A stretch of DNA of 64,000 nt from Spongiibacter marinus. Lineage in GTDB: Bacteria; Pseudomonadota; Gammaproteobacteria; Pseudomonadales; Spongiibacteraceae. How positions within the stretch are numbered: position 1 is the first letter of the stretch; each line of letters begins with the position of its first letter. This document shows, one piece after another, positions 24,720 to 32,875 of this stretch. Position numbers and translations under genes: made by a program. The DNA lies in assembly GCF_016906995.1 (NCBI RefSeq), contig NZ_JAFBBD010000002.1, positions 271,667 through 335,666 of the forward strand, in the 5' to 3' direction. The notes below the pieces were generated by a model, which was not told the DNA's origin, did not search any database, and was given only the letters and a program-made list of their open reading frames with translations.

Positions 24720-26065
24720 AGAAGAAATAATCCGAATAAAGCCATGCCGCTACCCAGCACACCGCCAATAATGGCCAGTAATTTATTGGGTGACGCCGGT
24801 TGGCTGGGAAGAGAAGGGGCTGCAAGTACCTGAATTAGCGGGTAGGACGCAAAGATATCGGTTTTGCTGGTATCGATCTGCGTGATCGCCGAGGTATAAA
24901 CCGCTTCGGCTATTTGATAGTCGCGCTCGAGGTTCTCAAGGATCGCTGCTTCTTCAGCGTAGCGCTTTAAGTTCAGACCATGCTTAGTGATAGCACTTGA
25001 GAGCTGTTGAATTTTGCCAATGAGGCCTTCAATTTTGGCGAAGGACACCAGCAAATCTTGAAAGAGAGCGCTCTGTTTGCCGGCATCATTCATGCTGATC
25101 AGCTTGATGGTGCCCATGTCGTTGTGGCCGACCAATTCTAAGCTGCGCTGTTGCAGGGCTTTGAGCGTGTTGTCTTGTCTCGCGCTTTCTTTTACCACCT
25201 GAGGGTGAGCCTGTCCCCACTTTGAGCGATACACCGCCAGCGTTGTTGTCGCGTTTTGATAATTTTCTAAATGCTCCCGAAACTGTTGGTCGGCATTCAG
25301 GATAAACGCGCTCGCTGCCAGCTGCGGAGTAATGCCTAAGTTGCGAGAAAGTTGGTCGACGTAATTGCTGACTCGGTCGCGCTCGGCCTCGGCTCGTACT
25401 TGCTCTTCTTTCAAACGCTCTAGGCGCAGGCTGAGCTCTTCATACTGACGACCAGACACATATTCAGAGCTTTGCTTGTGCAATACCAAGGCGCGTTGCG
25501 CGGCTTCCAATCGCTCTTTATAGCTTTTTAGCGCTTGCGCAATACCTGCCTCGCGGCGGTCGAGCTCATCAGCGCGGAGGATTTCTATTCGGGTGTTAAA
25601 CGCCGAAATTAGCGCCTGTGCCTGGTCCTGTGCGAGGCGGGGAGAGCCCGCTTTGGTTGCCACTTGGATAATGGTGGTCTCGTCTACGAGCTTTACCACA
25701 GGCTTGCGAAAATCCGCGTAGTCGATATTCAGGGCTTTCGCCGCGCCACCAATCACGCTGGTGCTCAGCAGGATTTCCTTGTAATTCACTCTCGGGTTAA
25801 CACCCCTGGTGCCAAACGGTGAGCTACTACTGCTGCTGGCCTCACCGATGCTTTCCAAATTAACTTTGGTGGATACTGCCTTGCCCGGCAGCATAAACGC
25901 GAATTTACTGACGTACTGGGGCGCCGAGGCAATGTAGAGAAATACCATTCCCCAAATCATTGCAAAGGAGATCACCCCCACCACGATGTATCGCGTCCAG
26001 CGCGGTTTGTCAGCGGGCGCCTTGTAGAGTTGCAGCTCTTGATTTGGCTGTATCGTCGGTGTCAT
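24659..26065 (-). CDS. Wzz/Wzc-like chain-length determinant, no kinase domain
   Basis: 468 residues: a cytoplasmic N-terminus, TM1 at about 28-47, a long periplasmic coiled-coil domain (about 150-400, rich in Glu/Arg/Gln heptads), and TM2 near 432-452 preceded by the Pro-rich PSLPSQPASPNK motif. This is the polysaccharide co-polymerase fold that sets chain length. A Ser-rich insert (SSSSSSP) follows TM1. The C-terminus stops about 15 residues after TM2, so the Wzc/CapB tyrosine-kinase domain is absent. It follows the Wza gene by 21 bp. Confidence 0.88.
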   Translation of the reverse strand: MTPTIQPNQELQLYKAPADKPRWTRYIVVGVISFAMIWGMVFLYIASAPQYVSKFAFMLPGKAVSTKVNLESIGEASSSSSSPFGTRGVNPRVNYKEILLSTSVIGGAAKALNIDYADFRKPVVKLVDETTIIQVATKAGSPRLAQDQAQALISAFNTRIEILRADELDRREAGIAQALKSYKERLEAAQRALVLHKQSSEYVSGRQYEELSLRLERLKEEQVRAEAERDRVSNYVDQLSRNLGITPQLAASAFILNADQQFREHLENYQNATTTLAVYRSKWGQAHPQVVKESARQDNTLKALQQRSLELVGHNDMGTIKLISMNDAGKQSALFQDLLVSFAKIEGLIGKIQQLSSAITKHGLNLKRYAEEAAILENLERDYQIAEAVYTSAITQIDTSKTDIFASYPLIQVLAAPSLPSQPASPNKLLAIIGGVLGSGMALFGLFLLWKRKQLLQKILSKSGFGTL

Positions 26066-26086
26066 GTCACTTCTCAGCCGCGCAGA

Positions 26087-27364
26087 TCAAAAGAGTGAAA
26101 AGGGAGTGGCGACGTCGACAATCGCTCTGGCGATATCACGCCAATTCCCTATTGTAGAGTCATAGCAGCTAACGGTGTCGTTGGGTAGTAAATAGGGATT
26201 GATATCGTCGGAATCTGGATTGCGCAGCAGTTCTTCGACATTGCGTTTCATAATTTCGCTCTCGCCACTGATGGGGTTAGTGCCCACCAACACGACGTAG
26301 CGTGAGGCATTGGTGAATTGCGTGCCGCCACTGCAGTTGCCCGATACCACAGCCTGGTGTAGCCGCGTGCCGTAGGGCATGCTGCTGCTGTATTTCCCTA
26401 CGGCGGCAGAGGCGTTGTTGCTTGCTGGATTGGTCAAATTTGAAATGAACACCCGTATTCCCTTTGGCGTGATTTGACTCGGGCGAATCAGCTCGGCTTG
26501 CATGCAGCCTGCTGAGGGAACGATCACTTGATCGCCTGCAATCAACGGCACGTCGTGGGTGTGCTGGCCCGAAAATATCCCTGCGAGATTGATTTCTTGC
26601 TGCCAGCCGTCGCGAATCAGCAAAACTTTGTCTACACGCGCGTCAGGGCGTGCACCCGCTGCTGCGCGTATGGCTTCACTGAGATAGCGTTTGGTGGGGT
26701 AGTCGCCGCTGATGCGAATTTTACTGTCGTCGGTCTGCGCGGGAATCAGGTCGTTGATGAGTACGCGGCCAGGCTCAAATACCGCGCCTGACACCGAAAC
26801 CATAATGGGGGCCCACTGAAGCGGGCGCACACTGATGTGAAGGGTGTGGGCGAGAAACATCTGTTGGGCAACCAGCATGATGCGCAGGCGGTTCTCCACT
26901 TCTTCGGTGTCCAGTCCAACCACCTGCACCGGGGCGAGGTAGGGAAGCTCAATATTGCCATCGTGGTTAACCAAGTACTCGCCGCTGAACTCCTCCCCTT
27001 CATGGATGCGAATTTCGATTCTGTCGCCCGGTGACAGTGGCAGCAAGCGCCGGCCTTGGCTGTTTAACGATCGCGGGGTACCGGGATTTCGCCACTGCTG
27101 CGCTAAGGGTTCATCGACACGATAGTCCGCACTGTTCAGCGCCATGCCGCTGCCATCGGTCGAGCAGGTATTCACCGCCATGCGACTGCTAAACTCGTGG
27201 CGTTGTTCCACCTCTGGCGTGTCGCGCTCAGGCAGGCTTGTCGAAATATCCGGCATCGACGCACAGGCCGCCAGTGTTAATGCGACACTGGCGAGGACGG
27301 CGCGGCGGTAGCGTCGCGGCGTGAAAAGGCGGTGTGCAGATAGGGTCCATTTGGCAATGTTCAT
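26087..27364 (-). CDS. Wza-like outer-membrane polysaccharide export lipoprotein
   Basis: 425 residues. The N-terminus has a basic region and hydrophobic core ending in the lipobox LAAC, so the mature protein is lipidated. The Poly_export domain is clear (LSPGDRIEIRIHEGEEFSGE, GNIELPYL), followed by SLBB-like folds (VDKVLLIRDG... and the DVPLIAGDQVIVPS block). The C-terminal 130 residues are longer than in a minimal exporter. It forms the outer-membrane channel. This is the first gene of the five-gene minus arm and has a near-perfect sigma-54 promoter and two dyads upstream. Confidence 0.9.
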   Translation of the reverse strand: MNIAKWTLSAHRLFTPRRYRRAVLASVALTLAACASMPDISTSLPERDTPEVEQRHEFSSRMAVNTCSTDGSGMALNSADYRVDEPLAQQWRNPGTPRSLNSQGRRLLPLSPGDRIEIRIHEGEEFSGEYLVNHDGNIELPYLAPVQVVGLDTEEVENRLRIMLVAQQMFLAHTLHISVRPLQWAPIMVSVSGAVFEPGRVLINDLIPAQTDDSKIRISGDYPTKRYLSEAIRAAAGARPDARVDKVLLIRDGWQQEINLAGIFSGQHTHDVPLIAGDQVIVPSAGCMQAELIRPSQITPKGIRVFISNLTNPASNNASAAVGKYSSSMPYGTRLHQAVVSGNCSGGTQFTNASRYVVLVGTNPISGESEIMKRNVEELLRNPDSDDINPYLLPNDTVSCYDSTIGNWRDIARAIVDVATPFSLF

Positions 27365-27428
27365 AGCGCTTTCCTGCTGCTGATTGGGTTGATCTCACTG
27401 CTATTGTGAGACGGCATATCTTGAATAT

Positions 27429-27444
27429 TGCAGGGGGCGTGCCA
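27429..27444 (-). promoter_or_regulatory. Sigma-54 promoter of the wza-wzz-wzy arm
   Basis: On the minus strand, TGGCAC-GCCCC-CTGCA: the -24 box is a perfect consensus TGGCAC(G) and the -12 GC is at the right spacing. The predicted start near 27417 is about 53 nt before ATG 27364. Confidence 0.78.
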
Positions 27445-27508
27445 GCTGGCGTGAATAAAAATATGCTTTGAAAACAGTAGGATAGTGTTTTTTGTCGACG
27501 GCGGGAAA

Positions 27509-27521
27509 TTGCAAAATGCAA
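27509..27521. promoter_or_regulatory. Exopolysaccharide dyad site 4 (upstream of wza)
   Basis: TTGCA-AAA-TGCAA, perfectly symmetric, about 72 bp upstream of the -24 box of the wza promoter. Confidence 0.75.
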
Positions 27522-27535
27522 ATCGTGCCTTGCGT

Positions 27536-27548
27536 TTGCATTTTGCGA
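27536..27548. promoter_or_regulatory. Exopolysaccharide dyad site 5 (upstream of wza)
   Basis: TTGCA-TTT-TGCGA, 27 bp centre-to-centre from site 4 and in inverted orientation. It is about 99 bp upstream of the -24 box. The two sites together form a classic double enhancer. The rest of the 27365-27610 spacer shows no gene. Confidence 0.75.
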
Positions 27549-27610
27549 ATCATATTGCTGGAGGGTGCGCCACCGCAGTGGCGGTATACGATGTGGTGCG
27601 ATCCTTAGCT

Positions 27611-28846
27611 CTAGCTGGCCTGCCGCAGCCTGAGTAGAAACAGAGGGTTGCCAATGATGTAGCGCTTCCACATCCGGCCCGGTTCTTGTAGTAGCCGCCA
27701 GATCCATTCCATACCCAGCTCACGCAGCCACAGGGGCGCCCGGGATACCTTCTCGGCATAGAAGTCGAATAAGCCGCCAACGGCGATGACGACTGGGCTA
27801 TTCAGTTGCTCCCGGTGGGCGATAATCCACTGTTCCTGGAGGGGTTGACCCATGCCGACCAGCAGCACGTCCGCCCCGCTATCGTTAATTTTATCGACGA
27901 TGTCCTGGCAGTGCTGTTTGTCGAAATAGCCGTGCTGTGTGCCGGCGCTTCGCAAGTGTGGCTGTTGCTTCAACATTGCCTGCATCGCGGCATCGGCAAT
28001 TCCGTCTTCACCGCCGAGCATGAACAGGCGCTGGCCGCGTTGGGCGAGTTGCTCGCACAGCAAAGGCAGCATATCGGTGCCGTTTACATTGCCCTTACGG
28101 CGAATACCGTTGCGCCGACAGGCCATTTCGATACCGCTGCCATCGGGCAGCATATAGTCTGCTTGATTCAGTTGTGATCGCAGTTCGCTGTTGTTGTAGG
28201 CGAGATTTAAGGTGTGGGCGTTCGCGAAGAAAACTGTCGCACGATGTCGATGTGTCACGTGCTTATTAATCACCGAAAGTGCGTTTTCCATTGAGATGTT
28301 GGCGATGTTTACGCCAAAAATCGTAAAACTGTCGACGTCTTTCAGAGTTTTGCCGCCGCTGTACAACAGGCCTGCTAGCAGCGATTTGCCGATGATGGCA
28401 GCGTCTGTTTTGAATCCCTGCTTGTCGGCGTATTCGAGATTGCAGGCCTCTTCGTCGATAAAGTCGATACCAGAAATTCGTCGCAGTTCGAACAGTGAAA
28501 ACATACCTGGATTCAGGGTTTCGGTACCCGCTGCAGCGGGCTCTTGCTCGGTGCGCGCTCGGTAACCGACCAGTGCCAGCTCGCCTTTAATGACGTTTAG
28601 GAGCAACGGCAGGCGACTGAGGTTTGCCTGATCGTGCAGCAGTAGGGCGGGCACGCCATCACCGGCAGCGCTGTGCAAGGTAACGCGGTCAACGATTTTT
28701 TTGCCTTTAATCAGGCGAAACAGAGTATGAGCGAAAAGCCACGGAGCGAAGGCTAACGCGGCTGCCACTGCCAATATACGGTCTGTTTTTTTTACACAGC
28801 GTAGCTGGGCGTTGAGCGATTTGTTGTAAACGGTGTGATGGCGCAT
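27611..28846 (-). CDS. WecG/TagA/CpsF glycosyltransferase fused to a degenerate sugar-transferase domain
   Basis: 411 residues. The C-terminal 235 residues are a GT26 (WecG/TagA) enzyme: ANAHTLNLA (T212), LPDGSGI (D235), NGTDM and the GMGQPLQEQWI and VGGLFDFYAEK blocks. The N-terminal 165 residues resemble the ExoY-type initiating transferase (a hydrophobic start, then LPLLLNVIKGELALVGYRA), but the DE catalytic pair and the PRP and LPGITG motifs are lost. The active part would add an N-acetylmannosaminuronate-like sugar. AGAGGA precedes ATG 28846. It is transcribed alone upstream of wza, from its own sigma-54 promoter. Confidence 0.85.
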   Translation of the reverse strand: MRHHTVYNKSLNAQLRCVKKTDRILAVAAALAFAPWLFAHTLFRLIKGKKIVDRVTLHSAAGDGVPALLLHDQANLSRLPLLLNVIKGELALVGYRARTEQEPAAAGTETLNPGMFSLFELRRISGIDFIDEEACNLEYADKQGFKTDAAIIGKSLLAGLLYSGGKTLKDVDSFTIFGVNIANISMENALSVINKHVTHRHRATVFFANAHTLNLAYNNSELRSQLNQADYMLPDGSGIEMACRRNGIRRKGNVNGTDMLPLLCEQLAQRGQRLFMLGGEDGIADAAMQAMLKQQPHLRSAGTQHGYFDKQHCQDIVDKINDSGADVLLVGMGQPLQEQWIIAHREQLNSPVVIAVGGLFDFYAEKVSRAPLWLRELGMEWIWRLLQEPGRMWKRYIIGNPLFLLRLRQAS

Positions 28847-28879
28847 GCTGGCATCCTCTCGGCTGTTTAGAGCTAAAGG

Positions 28880-28895
28880 GGCAATGCCTGTGCCA
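28880..28895 (-). promoter_or_regulatory. Sigma-54 promoter of the WecG fusion gene
   Basis: TGGCAC-AGGCA-TTGCC on the minus strand: a perfect -24 box and TTGC at the -12. The predicted start near 28868 is about 22 nt before ATG 28846. Confidence 0.78.
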
Positions 28896-28994
28896 GACGC
28901 GTAAAATTATTTTAAGTCTATGATTTATAAGTGCTTGTCAAAGGATTAGGTGGGTTTTTAACGGCGCAGAGAGTGGTTCGATAGCCAGCATGAT

Positions 28995-29007
28995 TTGCAT
29001 TTTGCAA
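28995..29007. promoter_or_regulatory. Exopolysaccharide dyad site 6 (upstream of the WecG fusion)
   Basis: TTGCA-TTT-TGCAA, perfectly symmetric, about 107 bp upstream of the -24 box of the promoter at 28880. It lies between that gene and the end of the hybrid kinase. Confidence 0.75.
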
Positions 29008-29057
29008 TGCAACTGGCTTGCCGGTGATGCTAAGCCGCACTGCGAGAAACATTAGGC

Positions 29058-31781
29058 TTAGAATGACCGCGCTTCTAACTCAGCGACCGCATGATTGAGG
29101 GCCTCTTTGCCCGACGAGAATTTCTCGCCGGATACCGAAAGTAGCTCCATAAGAAGCTGGGTATTTTCAGCATCGCAGCATTTTTCGATCTGCAAACAAT
29201 AGTCCTGCAACGACGTTGCGCCGCAATAACCAAGATTACTTTTCGCGGAGTGCACGGCGTCGCGAAGCCCGGCGAGTGCTGGTTGATCGACGGAGTCCGC
29301 AATCGCTGCAGTCAGAGACTGCAACTTATCAAGCTGCTCCACGACCATTTTTAAAATAATGAGCGCGGTCTCTAACCCTGTATCGACAACGAGTTGTTCA
29401 AGGATCGTGGTGTCTATCTCCGCGGCATACAGGGCTGCAGTGAGTGTTGCGGTGTTGCCCACGTCATCTTGGGAGCTGGACGCAGCGGTTTGTTCAACAG
29501 GCAGCCAGGACTCAAGTGTGTTCAGCAATTCATCGCGGTTTACCGGTTTAGACAGGAAACCATCCATGCCCGCGTCTTCACAGCGCTTTACATCGGTATC
29601 GAAGGCATTGGCGGTCATTGCGATAATTGGGGTGTTGCGCTCTTTACCGGGCAATTGGCGGATGTGTCGGGTTGCCTCTAAACCGTCCATTTCAGGCATG
29701 CGCAAATCCATTAGCACCAAGTCGTAGCGGCCACTGGTTACGGCCATTAATGCCTCAATGCCGTTGGCGACGATGTCGACTTGATAGCCGGCGCGCAACA
29801 ACAGAGTCTTCGCGACTAACTGGTTTGCTTCGTTATCCTCTGCGAGTAGGAGCTTGTGCCGGCTTGGGTTTATTTCGTCGGTGGTGTGTTCATCGGCGGG
29901 CTCCGATTCGGCGTCGCCGTCGAGAATGGCAAGGAGCTGGCTCGGCCGAAAGGGGCGATACATCATATGTTGGAAGCCGGCCTTGCTACTGTGTTGCAAG
30001 AGTTCCGCCGAAAAATTGCGGTTGTACAGCACCACTTGTTGAATGGGGATCTGCTGCGCCATCAATAACGTGCTCAATTTTTCCGGTGTGGCAAAGCAGC
30101 GCATGTCCACGATCAGTATGTCGCGTGCAGATAATTTCGGAAGGTTCTCTAAGGCACGAATTGCGATGGCTTCTATGCCCAGCCAGTCCGCTTGTTGCAG
30201 TATGCTGGCAAGCAGTGTTTTGTTGTCGCTCCGCAAAAACAGCCTGCCTGGTGCGCGTTTTGGCTTTGCCAGGCTGGGAAGGCTAGTGCTACTTGCATTG
30301 ACCGGTATCTCAACGCGGAACCGGCAGCCTTCGCCTTTTTTGCTCGTCAGCGAGATTCTGCCGTCGAGCAATTCAGTCAGTTTTTTACATATGACTAAGC
30401 CAAGGCCCGTGCCGCCGTGAACGGCGCTGTCACTATTATCTACTTGAGAGAATTCATTAAATAACTTCTCTTGATCCTCTTCTGAAATCCCAACCCCAGA
30501 GTCGCGCACTTCAAGTACCAGTCCGAGTCGGCCGTCAGCCAGTTTTTCATCGGTTTGAGAGATTTTTAGATTTACGCCGCCAGAGTCAGTGAACTTAATC
30601 GCGTTATCGAGAAGGTTGGTGACGATACGCCGTACAAAGCTCAGGTCACTGATTACCGTTTTCGGTATGCGGGGGTCGATGCAGGCGGAGATCTCGATAT
30701 CTTTATTTACCGCGCGAATGGTTGATACCTCCATCACGCGCTCACATTGCTCTAATAAACTGAACTTGCTGGAGTGAATTTCTTGTTGCCCGGACTCGAT
30801 TTTTGAAAAGTCCAGCACGTCTTCTATGACGCTTAATAAACTATTGCCTGCCGCAAGTGAGGTCTCTGCCAGCATGCGTTGCTCGGTGGATAAATCGCCT
30901 TCAAGCAGCAGGTCCATACAGCCAATAACGGCGTTCAGGGGCGAGCGAATCTCGTGGCTCATATGCGCGAGAAAGCTGGATTTAGCCTTACTGCTTGCGA
31001 CTGCGGTTTCCCTTGCCTGAGTAAGCGCTTTTTCCCGCTCGATGCGCGTTGTAATGTCTCGAATGGTTGCGGTAAAGAAGGTTTGCCCTTCGAATTCGGC
31101 AGTGGGAACAACGGTTAGCTCGCAGGGGAAGAGGCTGCCATCTCGCCGGATAGCTTCTACTTCTATCCGCGTATTCAGAACAGGCCCCTGCCGGGTCTTA
31201 TTGAAGTTGGCCATGCCCTCGTTGTGAGATTTTCTCATGCCGTGGGGAATGACGATGTCCGCCACATGTTTACCGACCACCTCTTCCCGGGTGTAGCCAA
31301 AGAGTTGTTCCGCAGAGCTGCCAAATTCATGGATGACGCTCTTGTCATCAATGGTAATGATGGCGTCGAGGCTGGACTCGTACAGTGAGCGGGAGATGAT
31401 TTCCAGGTGCTTTTGCTGGCGTTGAATACGACTCAGCCCCAATCGATCGGGGTAGATCGTCAGTAGAAAACGCCCCGCCGGCTCATCAGAGGCCGTAAGG
31501 TGGAGGATAAGCGGCTCGCCATCCATGGTTGCGGCAAAGCTTTGCGATGCGACGCCAGCCGCCGCCCCGGATTTGAGTGAATGCAGCGCAGCACTGGGCA
31601 GGCGGTCACGTAGTTTGTCTCCCGGACTGACTGACGCGAGAGACCGAAGTGTATCGATAGGGCCGCGGTGCAGAATGCGGGTAATGGTGCCCTCGTGGTC
31701 GATCTCAAATTCAGCCCAGCTTTCAATACTTCTGCTGCCAGCCTGCGGCTGCTTTGAGGGACGATCGTCAGTCATAAGCAT
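29058..31781 (-). CDS. Hybrid histidine kinase PAS-HisKA-HATPase-(pseudoREC)-REC-HPt
   Basis: 907 residues with no membrane helix, hence a cytoplasmic sensor. Domains in order: an unassigned PAS-like N-terminus, PAS (133-245, LFGYTREEVVGKHV), HisKA with H276 in FLAHMSHEIRSPLN, HATPase with N393 and GGTGLGL near 457, a degenerate receiver (512-625) without the normal acidic pocket, a true receiver with D692 (LMDLRMPEMDG), and HPt with H844 (AVHSAKSNLGYCGA). This is an ArcB/SypF-style four-step phosphorelay. It faces the REC-HPt/bEBP pair, which it most likely feeds. No sigma-54 promoter is visible for it. The AT-rich leader gives no strong SD; ATG 31775 is an alternative start. Confidence 0.9.
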   Translation of the reverse strand: MLMTDDRPSKQPQAGSRSIESWAEFEIDHEGTITRILHRGPIDTLRSLASVSPGDKLRDRLPSAALHSLKSGAAAGVASQSFAATMDGEPLILHLTASDEPAGRFLLTIYPDRLGLSRIQRQQKHLEIISRSLYESSLDAIITIDDKSVIHEFGSSAEQLFGYTREEVVGKHVADIVIPHGMRKSHNEGMANFNKTRQGPVLNTRIEVEAIRRDGSLFPCELTVVPTAEFEGQTFFTATIRDITTRIEREKALTQARETAVASSKAKSSFLAHMSHEIRSPLNAVIGCMDLLLEGDLSTEQRMLAETSLAAGNSLLSVIEDVLDFSKIESGQQEIHSSKFSLLEQCERVMEVSTIRAVNKDIEISACIDPRIPKTVISDLSFVRRIVTNLLDNAIKFTDSGGVNLKISQTDEKLADGRLGLVLEVRDSGVGISEEDQEKLFNEFSQVDNSDSAVHGGTGLGLVICKKLTELLDGRISLTSKKGEGCRFRVEIPVNASSTSLPSLAKPKRAPGRLFLRSDNKTLLASILQQADWLGIEAIAIRALENLPKLSARDILIVDMRCFATPEKLSTLLMAQQIPIQQVVLYNRNFSAELLQHSSKAGFQHMMYRPFRPSQLLAILDGDAESEPADEHTTDEINPSRHKLLLAEDNEANQLVAKTLLLRAGYQVDIVANGIEALMAVTSGRYDLVLMDLRMPEMDGLEATRHIRQLPGKERNTPIIAMTANAFDTDVKRCEDAGMDGFLSKPVNRDELLNTLESWLPVEQTAASSSQDDVGNTATLTAALYAAEIDTTILEQLVVDTGLETALIILKMVVEQLDKLQSLTAAIADSVDQPALAGLRDAVHSAKSNLGYCGATSLQDYCLQIEKCCDAENTQLLMELLSVSGEKFSSGKEALNHAVAELEARSF

Positions 31782-31875
31782 TTACGTAGTCGCGAAAGGT
31801 AATCTGAGTATTTGATATCTGGTCGGCGCAGTCAATTTCCGCCTGGCTGGCCATATTGCTGAGTTGCAGAACAGT

Positions 31876-31888
31876 TTGCATTTTGCAA
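31876..31888. promoter_or_regulatory. Exopolysaccharide dyad site 7 (kinase / REC-HPt spacer)
   Basis: TTGCA-TTT-TGCAA, perfectly symmetric, within TTTGCATTTTGCAAA. It is about 95 bp upstream of the kinase start and about 115 bp upstream of the plus-strand sigma-54-like element at 31996, so it may regulate either or both. Confidence 0.72.
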
Positions 31889-31995
31889 AGCAATATAGGA
31901 TGTTGGTGATAAAAATTGTCGCTGTTCTGGCTGTCGTTCGCCGCAAAGCAGGCTAACAACATGATAGTTATAACAAAGTTGCTGTTGTAAGTACT

Positions 31996-32011
31996 TGGTG
32001 CCGATATTGCG
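31996..32011 (+). promoter_or_regulatory. Possible sigma-54 promoter of the REC-HPt/bEBP operon
   Basis: TGGTGC-CGATA-TTGCG keeps the invariant GG-N10-GC and the TTGC -12 box but has a weaker -24 box than the other four. The predicted start near 32022 is about 38 nt before ATG 32060. Confidence 0.5.
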
Positions 32012-32059
32012 TGGTCATGGAAGAAAATTATTTTCGCCACCGCAGCGCAGAGGTAAAAA

Positions 32060-32839
32060 ATGATGGCCCGACCGCAAAGCCACTCACTAGTGACACGCAA
32101 AGTCTTGGTCGCCGATGATAGCTTGCCCGGCTTATTGGCAGTAAAGGCCATGCTTGAGGCTGAGGGCATCATCTGCGATACCGCCAATGATGGAAGCAGC
32201 GCACTGGCAAAAGCGCAACACGAGCGTTACGACGCACTGTTGTTAGACGAGCACATGCCGGGGCTGCAGGGGTCGGCGATATGCGTTGCGCTGCGAGGGG
32301 AGTCGGGCCCTAACCAGCATGCCATGATTATTTCGCTCAGCGGCGAACAAGGGAGCGGGCACCGCGCGGTAATGGACGCAGCGGGCTTTGACGCGATGTT
32401 GGCGAAGCCGGTCAGTAAGCTGGCGCTGGTGTCCGTACTGAGCGAATCGGGCGACAGTGAGTCATCCATCAAGGGCGATGACATAGCCGGCTTCGGCGGT
32501 GACGAAGCGTTGCTCGATGTAGCAGTGCATCGCGATATGCAGGAACAGTTCGACCCGGCTACAGTTGCGCGTTTGTTTGGGCTGTTTATTGACGAATTAT
32601 CAGTATTGTCGGCGCGTTTAAGTACCGCTATCGATCATAATTCAGAGACTGAAGTAATGGCCGTGGCGCATATTCTAAAAAACTCGGCGGAGTTGTACGG
32701 CGCCAAGCACCTGTCGTGTCTGGCCCGCTATATCAATGAAGCGCCACCAAGTGGCCGAGAGCAAATCATCGAACTTGCCGAACAGTTGCTGGCGGTGTGT
32801 CATGAAACACGTCAGAAAGTTCAGGTAGAGCTGCTGTAG
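32060..32839 (+). CDS. Response regulator with C-terminal HPt domain
   Basis: 259 residues. A receiver domain (D19/D20, phosphoacceptor D63 in LLLDEHMPG, K116) is joined by a linker to an HPt domain with H204 in AHILKNSAELYGA. It has no DNA-binding or enzymatic output, so it should relay phosphate or act as a phosphate sink between the hybrid kinase and the sigma-54 activator. AGAGGTAAAAA precedes ATG 32060. The bEBP gene follows 36 bp downstream in the same direction. Confidence 0.87.
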   Translation: MMARPQSHSLVTRKVLVADDSLPGLLAVKAMLEAEGIICDTANDGSSALAKAQHERYDALLLDEHMPGLQGSAICVALRGESGPNQHAMIISLSGEQGSGHRAVMDAAGFDAMLAKPVSKLALVSVLSESGDSESSIKGDDIAGFGGDEALLDVAVHRDMQEQFDPATVARLFGLFIDELSVLSARLSTAIDHNSETEVMAVAHILKNSAELYGAKHLSCLARYINEAPPSGREQIIELAEQLLAVCHETRQKVQVELL

Positions 32840-32875
32840 TCGTGTTATTTTTTAAAAATCTGCGGAGGGCATTCA

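Noticed and set aside
31782-31875. A sigma-54 promoter for the hybrid kinase on the minus strand
   Set aside because: No GG-N10-GC element in the correct orientation could be found between the dyad and the kinase start.
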